From: UBA8524 sp964215915 | Lineage (GTDB): Bacteria; Bacteroidota; Bacteroidia; UBA8524 | Direction: 5' to 3' | Length of the DNA stretch: 64,000 bases | NCBI GenBank assembly: GCA_964215915.1 | Contig: CAXPEB010000027.1 | Location: 1 to 64,000 of the forward strand | In this document: positions 15,710-24,867 of the stretch, one piece after another | Numbering within the stretch: position 1 is the first letter of the stretch | How the letters are laid out: each line of letters starts with the position of its first letter | Position numbers and translations under genes: made by a program | Notes under the pieces: generated by a model | Told to the model about the DNA's origin: nothing | Database searches by the model: none | The model's input: only the letters and a program-made list of their open reading frames with translations

Positions 15710-18463
15710 ATGAACCGAAATCATCCTGGTAACCCCCCTTATCCGGAAGTCCTGGGTCCGGAAATACTCAGGGATTCCACCCTGCCGATACTGGTATGTA
15801 ACACCGAAGGCCGGGTGGTCTATCACAACGAGTCCTATGCCGAGTACTTCGGCGTTAAAAAGGAAAAACACCTCAAAGACCGTTTTGTTTCCCGTGAAAG
15901 CTGGGCTGTAATCCGTGAGAGCCTGGAAACTTCCTACGACTGGGATGGTTATTCCATCTTTTTCAAAGGAGAGGAAGAGGAAATCATCCTCAAAGTCAAA
16001 GTCAGCAAGTTCAATCACAAAGAAGGAGACGAAGACCTGCTGGTCTGTTACTTTACCGAAACAAATGAAGCCCGCCAGCGGATATTCCGGCAAGGCCAAT
16101 TATTGAAGGCCTCCAGCGAATCTTCTACACTTCTGGTGGTCAGTGCGGATTTCAGAGATGCCCTGGATGAAGTGGTGGAATCCATGGGCAAAGCTGTTCA
16201 GGCCGACCGCTGCTATATTTTTGAAAGCACCTGGCTCCCTGATTCCGATCAGATCTATGCCTCTCTGCTGGCTCAATGGTCCAGAACCGGCGGACTCGTT
16301 GCCGAGCCCGAGGTACAAATGATCAGCTATACCATCTTTCCCCGGTTTTATGAAACGCTGTTCAGCGGAAAACCCTATTCCCGTCAGGAATCGGATTTCA
16401 CCGGAAACGCACTGAAGTTCCTGCATCAAAGGAGCATCCAGTCGCTGATCTGCCTACCCATCTTCAAAGACAATATCCTCTGGGGCTTTATGGGCTTTGA
16501 CGACTGCCAGCAATCCAGAACCTGGGAAGAACAGGAAATTGCAAGCCTTACCCTGCTTACCAACAGCCTTTCATCCATACTTAGCAACAACCAGCTGCGT
16601 GAAGAAATTGAAAAGAAAAACACCCAGCTGGAATCTGCCATCCTCGGTTCCAAAGACAGCCTGTGGGATTATGACATCAAAAAGGAAAGGCTGTATTATT
16701 CCCCGCAATTCCTTGACCTGTTGGGTTACCGGAAGGGGGAACTGAAAGGAAGTATCGATGACTTGAACCGCTACATCCATCCTCAGGACCTCAGCTCCAT
16801 TTATGAAGGACTGGAATCCATTATCCAGAACGGAGTGGACAGCATAGAAGGCGAAATACGCCTGCTGCATAAAAATGGCAAAATCGTTTGGATCAAACTA
16901 CGCGCTTTAACCACCCGCGATATTTCAGGACATGCCATTCGTATCTCCGGTTCCAACACCGATATCACCCTGGAAAAAGAATATGAAAGCCGTATTGCCG
17001 AGAGCCAGGAGAAGTATATAGAACTCGTTGATAATCTTAGAGAAATAGTATTCCAGCTAAATGCTGACTCAAGCATTGCCTTTCTGAATGAAGCCTGGGA
17101 AGAGATCAGCGGTGTTCCGGTTAGTCAAACAATCGGGCAACACCTGGAGAACTACATCATCGAAGAAGACCGGGAACATTTCACCTCCATGTGCGAACAC
17201 CTGCTGCGTAACCCTAACGCGTACCTGAACTGCCTGGTAAGATTCCGCCAGGAAAAACAGGAACCGGTTTGGGCAGAGATCTATGCCCGTTCCATCGCCA
17301 AGCAAAACGCCGAACCTTATATCCTGGGCACCATCATCGATGTGAGCCAGCGGCATGTGGCAGAACAAAGGCTAAAAGAAAGTGAATTGCGTTACCGGCT
17401 AATCTCGGAAAACATCAGCGACCTTGTCACCCTGCAGGATGAATCCGGCAAATTCATCTACGTTTCGCCTTCGGTAGTTACCATTCTGGGGATGAACGCG
17501 GGAGATCTAGTCGGTAAAAAGCCGAAGGATATCTGGAAAAAAGCCATCCTGAAAGAGACCGCCTGGGAAGACGAGAAGATCAACGTAATAAACGGCACGC
17601 GCAGCAGCTACCTTTTTACCAAACCCAACGGCGCGAAAGTATGGTTGGAAACCGTACGTTCCCTGGTAGATACCGGGGACCAAAGCCGGTTCCTGATCCA
17701 GTCTACCACCCGCGATATTTCTGCCTTCAAGGAAGCGGAGAATAACCTGAAAACGGCCCTGGAGAAACAAAAAGAACTGAATGAATTGCGTTCGGATTTT
17801 ATCAGCATGGCCTCTCACGAATTCCGGACCCCGCTTACCACCATTCGCTCAAGCGTACAATTGCTGCAAGAATACGGACAAAGTGCTCCGGAAGAACAAA
17901 GGCAAAAGATGCTGCGCCACTACGGAAGAATCAAAGAACAGATTGAACGGGTAACCAGCCTGATGAATGATGTGCTTACCCTGGGTCGTTTTGAGGCTGG
18001 AAAAACGCCCTTCGATACCCGCAAACAGGATCTGATGCACCTGGTTGAGGAACTGATTGCCGACCATTTCAGCCAACAACACGACGGCAGGGAAATTCAC
18101 CTGAAAATAGAAGGAAGCCCGGCCCCCGTATTGTTTGACTCCAGCCTCATGACTCATATCCTGATCAACCTCATCACCAATGCCTTCAAGTATTCGGAAG
18201 GAAAAAAAGACCCGGTGCTGACCCTGCGTTACGGAACGGATAAGGTGACCATTGAAGTGCTTGATTACGGGATCGGCGTGCCCCAGGAAGACCTCGAACG
18301 TGTTTTCCAAAGCTTTTACCGGGCAAAAAATGCGCTGGAGGTTCCCGGAACAGGATTAGGACTTGTGATTACAAAAGAATTTGTACAATTGCATAAAGGA
18401 AGCATATACATTGAAAGCGAGTTAAATAAGGAAACCCGCGTCATTGTTGAATTACCAATCTAA
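15710..18463 (+). CDS. Multi-PAS/GAF sensor histidine kinase
   Basis: The 917-aa soluble kinase has no membrane segment. In order: a PAS domain (about 20-130), a GAF domain (about 140-290, with CYIFESTW and LICLPIFKDNILWGFMGFDD), three PAS/PAC units (about 300-690), HisKA with the phospho-accepting His in FISMASHEFRTPL (about 700) and a HATPase domain with GIGVPQEDL and GTGLGLVITKEF. It should autophosphorylate in response to a cytoplasmic cue and pass phosphate to the AraC-type regulator that starts 8 nt downstream. Start choice rests on the promoter position. Confidence 0.9.
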   Translation: MNRNHPGNPPYPEVLGPEILRDSTLPILVCNTEGRVVYHNESYAEYFGVKKEKHLKDRFVSRESWAVIRESLETSYDWDGYSIFFKGEEEEIILKVKVSKFNHKEGDEDLLVCYFTETNEARQRIFRQGQLLKASSESSTLLVVSADFRDALDEVVESMGKAVQADRCYIFESTWLPDSDQIYASLLAQWSRTGGLVAEPEVQMISYTIFPRFYETLFSGKPYSRQESDFTGNALKFLHQRSIQSLICLPIFKDNILWGFMGFDDCQQSRTWEEQEIASLTLLTNSLSSILSNNQLREEIEKKNTQLESAILGSKDSLWDYDIKKERLYYSPQFLDLLGYRKGELKGSIDDLNRYIHPQDLSSIYEGLESIIQNGVDSIEGEIRLLHKNGKIVWIKLRALTTRDISGHAIRISGSNTDITLEKEYESRIAESQEKYIELVDNLREIVFQLNADSSIAFLNEAWEEISGVPVSQTIGQHLENYIIEEDREHFTSMCEHLLRNPNAYLNCLVRFRQEKQEPVWAEIYARSIAKQNAEPYILGTIIDVSQRHVAEQRLKESELRYRLISENISDLVTLQDESGKFIYVSPSVVTILGMNAGDLVGKKPKDIWKKAILKETAWEDEKINVINGTRSSYLFTKPNGAKVWLETVRSLVDTGDQSRFLIQSTTRDISAFKEAENNLKTALEKQKELNELRSDFISMASHEFRTPLTTIRSSVQLLQEYGQSAPEEQRQKMLRHYGRIKEQIERVTSLMNDVLTLGRFEAGKTPFDTRKQDLMHLVEELIADHFSQQHDGREIHLKIEGSPAPVLFDSSLMTHILINLITNAFKYSEGKKDPVLTLRYGTDKVTIEVLDYGIGVPQEDLERVFQSFYRAKNALEVPGTGLGLVITKEFVQLHKGSIYIESELNKETRVIVELPI

Positions 18464-18470
18464 ACTAACT

Positions 18471-19214
18471 ATGGATCGGATTTTACTAATCGAAGACGAA
18501 GCCGACATTCGGGAAAATCTTGCCGAATTGTTTGAGAATCGCAGTTTTACGGTTTTCACGGCTGAAAACGGTCGAACGGGCTACGAAAAAGCCCGGGAGA
18601 TCATTCCGGATGCTATCGTATCCGATGTGATCATGCCCGTTATGGATGGCTTTGAATTTCTCGAAGCCGTTAAAAATGATGCCCGCACCATGCATGTTCC
18701 CGTGATCATGCTGACCGCCAAAAGTATGCTCGAATCCAAATTAAAAGGACTGAAGATCGGTGCAGATGACTATGTGACAAAACCCTTTGAATTTGAAGAG
18801 CTTCTTGCCCGGGTACAGGGTGCTATCGCCAACCGAAAGCGCGTGTTACAAAAAATACGTATTGCTCCGGTGGAAAAAGAGGTGGAATCAAAAGACGATG
18901 TATTTCTGCGTAAAGTGATCAATGCTATTGAAAAAAACATCGACAACTTCAATTTCTCTATCGATGATCTGGCGCGTGAGATCGGTTACAGCCGCTCTTC
19001 CATACAAAAGAAGATTAAGACGCTGACCGGAAAGACTACGTCTCAACTAATCCGTGAATTCCGACTGGAGCGAGCACGACAGCTCATCCAGCAAGACGCA
19101 GGATTCCTCAGCGAGATCGCTTTGGCCGTAGGGTTCAATAGCCTTAGTTATTTCAGCAACAGCTATAAGGAATACTTTGGGGTTCCACCCTCCAAGATCC
19201 GAAGCCTGCATTAG
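18471..19214 (+). CDS. Response regulator with AraC-type DNA-binding domain
   Basis: A 247-aa transcription regulator. The receiver domain (1-120) has the acidic pair LIEDEAD, phospho-acceptor Asp in AIVSDVIMPVMDG and the switch Lys in YVTKPFEF. The C-terminal AraC/XylS helix-turn-helix region (about 145-247) includes IDDLAREIGYSRSSI and the family's second helix pair (SEIALAVGFNSLSYFSNSYKEYFG). It is the cognate partner of the preceding kinase. The start is the ATG at 18471 just after the kinase stop; the upstream ATG at 18444 lies inside the kinase gene. Confidence 0.92.
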   Translation: MDRILLIEDEADIRENLAELFENRSFTVFTAENGRTGYEKAREIIPDAIVSDVIMPVMDGFEFLEAVKNDARTMHVPVIMLTAKSMLESKLKGLKIGADDYVTKPFEFEELLARVQGAIANRKRVLQKIRIAPVEKEVESKDDVFLRKVINAIEKNIDNFNFSIDDLAREIGYSRSSIQKKIKTLTGKTTSQLIREFRLERARQLIQQDAGFLSEIALAVGFNSLSYFSNSYKEYFGVPPSKIRSLH

Positions 19215-19226
19215 TTTTAATTCAGG

Positions 19227-21743
19227 TTAATGCAGGATCACCAGCTTTCGGCTTTTGCCATCCGATGAACGTACAAAGTACACTCCGGGTGCCAATCCTT
19301 CCGTAGAAACGGGCTCATCTCCGGTTACCGTGACCTCGCGGACCAGACCGCCTTTGCGATCGTAGATCCGTATTGCTTCGCGGGATACATTGCCTTCAGT
19401 CCGGCGCAGTCGGAAATAGCTATTGGCCGGGTTCGGATAAAGCACATATTCCGGGCGTGCTCCCGGTACAGTCACCCCCACGATATCGTGGGGAGGGATA
19501 GGTTTGTTGTAAGGCGTGACACGCGCCGTGAAGGCTCCCCGTCCATGGGTAAACACAAAAAGACGCCGGTCGCTCATACGCAGGCGGATCATATCCACCA
19601 CTACATTTGGAATCCCCTCCTCTTTCTCCCAGGTAGCTCCTCCATCCGTTGTGAAGTACAGGCCGAAATCCGTCGCCGCAAACAATACGGAATCAGGAGA
19701 AGCAGGGTCCACCTCAACCCAGTTGACCGGTAGGTTGGACGGTAAGTTCCCACTTATATCCACAAATTGCGGGTTGTCCCCGTCAGCACCGGTGATCTTG
19801 TAAATTCGGGGAAGGGCAGAATAATTCGTGTAGCCCACATATACGGTGGACGGGTCTACCGGGCTTACGCGCAGGCAGCCAATAAAACTGGTTCTCAGGT
19901 TGGTCGGGACAATGGTATTCCGCAGGTTTTCCTCTTCTCCGGGTTTGCTCCAGGCTGCATGCTTCACACGGTACAGCAGTGAATTGCTTCCGCCCACGTA
20001 CACCGTAGGATTTTTCTGGTTGGAAACCCCCAGGCAGAAAGCCTCGATTCCGGTTCCCACGTTCATCTCATTGGTGATCACATCGAAAAGAATACCCCCG
20101 TTATTGGAACGGTACAGTTTCTTTTTGGTGGGGAAGAACACCATCTCTCCATCCTGTGGGTTGATATCAAAAGGATTGATAAACCAGGCACCGTCATCCA
20201 CGGTTTTGTTATTGTCCGCATCCATATCATTCAGAATGTCGGTGGTAAACTGGTTGGCCGAACCAAAATTATCTACCCGGAAGATGCGTCCGTTCTGAAA
20301 CGAAAGGTAAGCCAGGCTTGGGTCCTGCTGACTGATTTGGGTGTACGAACCATCGGCCCCATAAGCCTTACTAAAGGTGTCGTTCCCGTTGAAGGTATAA
20401 TTCGTTCCGTTGTCCTGTGCTCCTGCCATCACGGATAAACCTGAGGGTGCAAAGGCTCCGGTGTAGAATTGTGTGATATTAAGGCCCCAGTTGAGGTCTT
20501 CCGCCTTAAACGGGTTTGACCAGGTATAGGCATAAACGCCACCGTCATTGCCTACATAGATGGTATCTGACTTGGAAGGATGATCGGCAATTACATGATA
20601 ATCCGCATGTGTATCGTCGGCCTCATCCCAGGAATTACCCCCGTTTGTGGTTACACAGGAATTTACCGATCCGATGAAAACGGTATTGGGGTCATCCCGT
20701 TTCACGTGCATGGCCAGACAGTACCAGGTGAAGGGGAATTTTCCCCCGGCCTGTTGCGGGTGATCGCCGGTTACCAGCCAGGTCATACCCCGGTCGGCAC
20801 TTTTGTAAACCCCCAGCAATGATGCGTTATTACTAGCCGATACGGCCGCATACATCCGATCGGGTTGCGAAGCACAATAGGCAATCTCAATCCTTCCGTG
20901 TTGTCCGGAAGAAGGAAGTCCGTTGGTGCGCAGGCTAAAGCTTCCGGGAGATCCGTCGGGACTGTGATACACCCCGATGCCGCGGGCAGTAGCCATTACG
21001 GAGCTATCCTCAAAAACTTCGACATCGTGTACTTCCGTACTTACCGTCAGCACCTTTTCAAAAGAATTACCCCCGTCGGTGCTTCGGTAAAGTCCGTTGT
21101 TCTGGGTTCCTACATAAACTGTTTGGCTATCTACCAAACTGTGTACAATACGCCAGGTATAGTTGAATTCTCCATTGGTAGTGGCGGGTAACTGGGTGAA
21201 CGTTTTCCCATGATCCACAGACTTGAAGACTCCCGCTCCCGGTGCCGCAGAGGAATTCCCTGCCCCTTCTCCGGTGCAGTAATAAAGTATGTCAGGGTTA
21301 AACGGGTTTTGTGTGATTCCGGTGATGTTGAGGGTAATCTCGTGGTCATTGACCTTTTCCCAGCCGCGGCCTCCTTGTTCCGAAACCCAGAGTCCTCCGG
21401 AAATGGCTCCCACGAAAATCCGGTTAGGGTTGGAACGATCAACCAATATGGTTCGGGTACGACCACCTACGTTATAAGGGCCAAGCTCTTCCAGTTCATC
21501 GAGTATGGAGCCTCCCTTTTTCGAAAAACGATCGGATCGGGCCCAGGCATTTAATGCATTGAGCGGAGCCTCGCCTTTTACCTTTTTGAAAAACTCAAAA
21601 TAACCCGGTCCCTTCTTTTCCCCGGCTTCTTCTTCCTGTTCTTCGGAGGAGGAAGTCCGGACAGCTCCCGAACGGTCTGAGATCATGAACCATCCCAGTA
21701 TCAGCACTGTCAGAGCAGCGCTGAGCAATAAAATTCTCTTCAT
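19227..21743 (-). CDS. T9SS-exported sortilin/BNR-repeat beta-propeller protein
   Basis: The 838-aa secreted protein has an N-terminal hydrophobic signal (MKRILLLSAALTVLILGW), then repeated Asp-box/BNR-like motifs (SVDHGKTF, STDGGNSF, SADRGMTW, TTDGGATW) typical of a VPS10/sortilin-like multi-bladed propeller. It ends in a type IX secretion sorting domain (LYPNPANSYFRL ... GLAPGVYFVRSSDGKSRKLVI). It is probably surface-attached or released. Ligand or substrate is unknown; the fold is also seen in glycosidase-like proteins, but no catalytic set can be assigned. The start at 21743 follows from the signal peptide. Confidence 0.88.
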   Translation of the reverse strand: MKRILLLSAALTVLILGWFMISDRSGAVRTSSSEEQEEEAGEKKGPGYFEFFKKVKGEAPLNALNAWARSDRFSKKGGSILDELEELGPYNVGGRTRTILVDRSNPNRIFVGAISGGLWVSEQGGRGWEKVNDHEITLNITGITQNPFNPDILYYCTGEGAGNSSAAPGAGVFKSVDHGKTFTQLPATTNGEFNYTWRIVHSLVDSQTVYVGTQNNGLYRSTDGGNSFEKVLTVSTEVHDVEVFEDSSVMATARGIGVYHSPDGSPGSFSLRTNGLPSSGQHGRIEIAYCASQPDRMYAAVSASNNASLLGVYKSADRGMTWLVTGDHPQQAGGKFPFTWYCLAMHVKRDDPNTVFIGSVNSCVTTNGGNSWDEADDTHADYHVIADHPSKSDTIYVGNDGGVYAYTWSNPFKAEDLNWGLNITQFYTGAFAPSGLSVMAGAQDNGTNYTFNGNDTFSKAYGADGSYTQISQQDPSLAYLSFQNGRIFRVDNFGSANQFTTDILNDMDADNNKTVDDGAWFINPFDINPQDGEMVFFPTKKKLYRSNNGGILFDVITNEMNVGTGIEAFCLGVSNQKNPTVYVGGSNSLLYRVKHAAWSKPGEEENLRNTIVPTNLRTSFIGCLRVSPVDPSTVYVGYTNYSALPRIYKITGADGDNPQFVDISGNLPSNLPVNWVEVDPASPDSVLFAATDFGLYFTTDGGATWEKEEGIPNVVVDMIRLRMSDRRLFVFTHGRGAFTARVTPYNKPIPPHDIVGVTVPGARPEYVLYPNPANSYFRLRRTEGNVSREAIRIYDRKGGLVREVTVTGDEPVSTEGLAPGVYFVRSSDGKSRKLVILH

Positions 21744-21799
21744 TCTTGCGTGCAAAAATCGCTTTTTCCGGCGAATCTGTCTTTAGGACAGCTCCTTGT

Positions 21800-22786
21800 T
21801 CAGGCAGGCTGCATATACGTTTCCTCAATCTGCCCGAAAATGGCCAGAATTTCTGCCGGGTCTTCTGTAGAAACAAGGGCAGTGCGAAAAGGTTTGAAAT
21901 GATCCAGCCCCTTGAAATAATTGGAGTAATGACGGCGCATTTCAAAAATGCCGGTACGTTCTCCTTTCCATTCCAGGCTTTTAACAAAATGGGTGCGGCA
22001 AGCCTCAATACGTTCGGCGATATCCGGTGCCGGAAGTATCTCCCCGTAAGCCAGGTAGTGTTTGATTTCCCTGAATATCCAGGGATAACCGATTGACGCA
22101 CGGCCGATCATGATCCCGTCTACCCCATACCGATTCTTTTTTTCGAGGGCCATTTCCGGAGAATCCACGTCACCGTTACCGAAAATAGGAATATGGATAC
22201 GCGGGTTTTCTTTCACCTTCCCGATCAGGGTCCAGTCGGCTTCCCCTTTGTACATCTGCTTCCGGGTTCGTCCGTGTATGGAAAGGGCTTTGATCCCGAT
22301 ATCCTGGAGCCTTTCCGCCACTTCTTCAATATTCTTTGTAGCGTCATCCCAGCCCAGGCGGGTTTTGACGGTGACAGGAAGATGGGTGCTTTTCACCACT
22401 TCCTCGGTCATGGATACCATCTTGGGAATATCTTGCAACAGGGCTGCTCCCGCTCCTTTGCAGGCCACTGCTTTTACCGGGCAGCCGTAATTGATATCGA
22501 TAAGGTCCGGCCGGGCAGCAGTAGCAATCTCTGCCGCTTCCATCATGGAACCGATCTCAGAGCCGAACAACTGGATACCGATAGGCCGCTCGTATTCGAA
22601 GATGTCCAGCTTTTGCGTGCTTTTGGCGGCATGACGGATGAGTCCTTCCGAACTGATGAATTCCGTGTACATCATATCTGCTCCATGCTGCTTGCAGACA
22701 TACCGGAAAGGAGGATCACTCACGTCTTCCATTGGAGCCAGCAGCAGGGGGAATTCTCCGAGTTCTATCTCACCGATTTTTACCAC
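21800..22786 (-). CDS. dusB: tRNA-dihydrouridine synthase
   Basis: An FMN enzyme that reduces uridines in the tRNA D-loop. It has FMN-barrel signatures PLLLAPMEDVSD at the start, INYGCPVKAVACKGAGAALL with the catalytic Cys, the TVKTRLGWD strand, SIHGRTRKQMY, and IPIFGNGDVDS plus GIMIGRA for phosphate binding. I set the start at the GTG at 22786 (MVKIGEIEL), giving 328 aa. The only exact promoter box on this strand (22805-22812) overlaps the upstream TTG at 22807, so a transcript from it would not contain that codon. The gene is divergent from the CPBP protease gene. Confidence 0.92.
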   Translation of the reverse strand: MVKIGEIELGEFPLLLAPMEDVSDPPFRYVCKQHGADMMYTEFISSEGLIRHAAKSTQKLDIFEYERPIGIQLFGSEIGSMMEAAEIATAARPDLIDINYGCPVKAVACKGAGAALLQDIPKMVSMTEEVVKSTHLPVTVKTRLGWDDATKNIEEVAERLQDIGIKALSIHGRTRKQMYKGEADWTLIGKVKENPRIHIPIFGNGDVDSPEMALEKKNRYGVDGIMIGRASIGYPWIFREIKHYLAYGEILPAPDIAERIEACRTHFVKSLEWKGERTGIFEMRRHYSNYFKGLDHFKPFRTALVSTEDPAEILAIFGQIEETYMQPA

Positions 22787-22804
22787 CTTTGCAAAGTTTC
22801 CCTG

Positions 22805-22812
22805 CAAAGATA
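22805..22812 (-). promoter_or_regulatory. -7 box of dusB
   Basis: TATCTTTG on the minus strand matches TAnnTTTG. It lies 19 nt before the GTG at 22786 and only 5 bp from the ATG of the divergent gene at 22817. Confidence 0.65.
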
Positions 22813-22816
22813 CGAC

Positions 22817-23770
22817 ATGAGCGAGAATCAGGAACCCGAAGAAGAAGAAAGAGAAGAAGCCGTTATCACCCGCCCGAGGTTATGGTATGCCCTCCAGTTT
22901 GTCTCCATGGTTTTATTCGGGCTGGTCTGCTATTCCATTCTATCCATGCTGGCGTCACAGCTTACGGAAGCCCTGTATGGCATTTCTCTGACTGACCTGG
23001 TAGGTGGAGAACTGGATCCTGCCGACCGAAATACGGTGTACGCCAACCGCGTCTTTCAAATCTTCAGTTCCGTGGGTTTATTTATCCTGGGACCGATCAT
23101 CCAGCTGGCATTCATGCGTGAATCCATCCCGGAAGGGACCGGCGTACGAACAGGTATTTCATGGAAACATGCCCTGGGCACAATCCTGCTCATCATTGCC
23201 GTGCAGCCTATGGTATCCATGTTTGCAGAATTCATGTGGAGCCTTCACCTGCCTGAAAGCATGGCCGATCTGGAGAAGCAGTTGCGTACCATGCACGAGG
23301 AAGTAAGTGAAAAACAAACCGACTTTCTCCGTAACAGCAGTTTCGGTGATTATATCTTCAATTTATTGATGATGGGGCTTTTGGCTGCGTTCTCAGAAGA
23401 GCTGTTTTTCCGTCGCGTGGGGTTGAGGCTTTTGTATGATGCCACGGGCAATGTTCATGTATCCATCCTTATCTCATCGCTTTTGTTTGCCCTGATACAT
23501 GGCCAATTTTTTTACCTGCTTCCCCTGTTCCTGTTCGGAGTATTGCTGGGGTATCTGGCCTTCTGGAGCAGAAGCCTCTGGCTGCCCGTATTGGCGCATT
23601 TCCTGAATAATGCCCTCTCGGTAAGCCTGGTGTACTTCGGGAATGAAAGCATGATGGACCCTGAAGCGGGAGACGCCGGGCTGAGTTACGGATGGATTGC
23701 CGTGCTGGTTTCAATTGTTTTTACCTCCCTGCTCGTGTACTATATTTACAAAAACAGGGTTAAGGACTGA
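22817..23770 (+). CDS. CPBP-family intramembrane metalloprotease
   Basis: A 317-aa polytopic membrane protein of the CAAX protease/bacteriocin-processing (Abi, CPBP) family. The catalytic motifs are in order: EELFFRR near residue 193, SLLFALIHG with its His near 226 and HFLNNA near 261. The N-terminal 20 residues are very acidic (ENQEPEEEEREE). The substrate is unknown. The reading frame continues 208 codons upstream, but that part is antisense to dusB; the ATG at 22817 is the natural start. It is co-transcribed with the DUF2007 protein (1-nt overlap) and cdsA. Confidence 0.88.
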   Translation: MSENQEPEEEEREEAVITRPRLWYALQFVSMVLFGLVCYSILSMLASQLTEALYGISLTDLVGGELDPADRNTVYANRVFQIFSSVGLFILGPIIQLAFMRESIPEGTGVRTGISWKHALGTILLIIAVQPMVSMFAEFMWSLHLPESMADLEKQLRTMHEEVSEKQTDFLRNSSFGDYIFNLLMMGLLAAFSEELFFRRVGLRLLYDATGNVHVSILISSLLFALIHGQFFYLLPLFLFGVLLGYLAFWSRSLWLPVLAHFLNNALSVSLVYFGNESMMDPEAGDAGLSYGWIAVLVSIVFTSLLVYYIYKNRVKD

Positions 23771-23979
23771 TGGAAAAGGACTGGATTCTTCTGAAGAGTT
23801 TCGGCGACCCCCATTCGGCAAGCCTGGCTCAGGCCATGCTGGAAGAACAGGGTATCCGGGTAGTAAGCATTAACAAGCAGGATTCTTCCTACGGGCTCTT
23901 CGGTCAGATAGAAATTTATTGTCATATTGATCAGGCGCACCGGGCGCTGGACCTGATCGAATCCGAACACGATGAATAA
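23770..23979 (+). CDS. DUF2007-type small protein
   Basis: A 69-aa protein resembling the DUF2007 'putative signal transducing' domain: the LLKSFGDPHSASLAQAMLEEQGI segment gives a ferredoxin-like beta-alpha-beta start, and HRALDLIES the second helix. Such domains are thought to bind small molecules or proteins; no catalytic residue is visible. Its start overlaps the stop of the CPBP gene (ATGG after TGA) and its end overlaps cdsA by 8 nt, so it is clearly translated as part of that operon. Confidence 0.8.
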   Translation: MEKDWILLKSFGDPHSASLAQAMLEEQGIRVVSINKQDSSYGLFGQIEIYCHIDQAHRALDLIESEHDE

Positions 23980-24787
23980 TTTTTGGGTAAGGACCTTATC
24001 CGGGGCCGTGTATGTGGGCCTTGTTTTGGGAAGCCTCTGGGCAGGCTGGATGTATTTTGTTCCTCTTTTTGCACTGGTTTGTGCCGTTTGCCTGTGGGAA
24101 TTCCTCGGGCAGGAGATCGGGAAAAGGGAGCCGGCACTTATCCTTGGACTTTTCGGCGGAGTGAGCCTGTACCTGATCGGCAGCTATGGCATTCTCGCCA
24201 ATGCCGAGCTTACGCGGTATCTTCCTTTTATTCTGCTCATTCCCCTGGCTATTCTGGTGCTGGGCCTTTTTCAGCCTTCCCGTCCCAACTTCTCTCATGC
24301 GGCAACGGTTCTGTTCGCCTACCTGTACATCGTTCTGCCTTTGATTCTTCTTTCTATGATAGAAAAGCGGAACCTTCCAGGCTCAGGGATATCGCCCTTG
24401 CTGGGTGTTTTTATTCTTTTCTGGGTGAATGATACCGGGGCTTACCTGAGCGGCCGTCTTTTGGGCAGGCACCTGCTTATTCCGGCGGTTTCTCCCAAAA
24501 AAACCATAGAAGGGCTTATTGGCGGAACCGTGCTGGCTATGTTGGCCGCCTGGCTTCTGTCGCGTTATTCGCTGAGTTTCTCCACCGAGCAGTGGCTGGT
24601 ATGCGGTGCCCTGGTGGCAGTGTTCGGCACCCTTGGCGATTTGGTGGAGAGCATGTGGAAGCGTAAATTGGGTATTAAAGATTCGGGAAATATCATGCCG
24701 GGGCACGGTGGATTGATGGACCGCTTCGATGGCTTCTTCATTGCAATTCCGGCTATCTACTTCTACCTGTTTTTGCAAGGTTTTTAA
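23972..24787 (+). CDS. cdsA: Phosphatidate cytidylyltransferase
   Basis: It converts phosphatidic acid and CTP to CDP-diacylglycerol, the precursor used by PssA. The 271-aa polytopic inner-membrane protein has the family signature near the C terminus: SPKKTIEGLIGG, LGDLVESMWKRKLGIKDSG and PGHGGLMDRFDG. It is last of the three-gene CPBP-DUF2007-cdsA operon. The association with a membrane protease is common in Bacteroidota but its purpose is not evident. Confidence 0.95.
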   Translation: MNNFWVRTLSGAVYVGLVLGSLWAGWMYFVPLFALVCAVCLWEFLGQEIGKREPALILGLFGGVSLYLIGSYGILANAELTRYLPFILLIPLAILVLGLFQPSRPNFSHAATVLFAYLYIVLPLILLSMIEKRNLPGSGISPLLGVFILFWVNDTGAYLSGRLLGRHLLIPAVSPKKTIEGLIGGTVLAMLAAWLLSRYSLSFSTEQWLVCGALVAVFGTLGDLVESMWKRKLGIKDSGNIMPGHGGLMDRFDGFFIAIPAIYFYLFLQGF

Positions 24788-24834
24788 ACGCCCTAACACC
24801 CCCTGTTTCTCCTTGCTTAATATTTGAATAAAAA

Positions 24835-24842
24835 TAACTTTG
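24835..24842 (+). promoter_or_regulatory. Promoter of glutamate dehydrogenase gene
   Basis: TAACTTTG matches the -7 consensus, with a TTG at 24813-24815 as a -33 candidate 19 nt upstream. The ATG is 25 nt beyond. Confidence 0.7.
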
Positions 24843-24867
24843 CAGGCAGTTTTGTTAAGCAAACATT

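Noticed and set aside
19227..21743. Assigning a glycoside hydrolase function to the BNR-repeat protein
   Set aside because: The propeller repeats and T9SS tail are clear, but no catalytic residues could be assigned.
22193..22816. N-terminal extension of the CPBP protease frame
   Set aside because: 208 codons antisense to dusB; the conserved protein starts at 22817.
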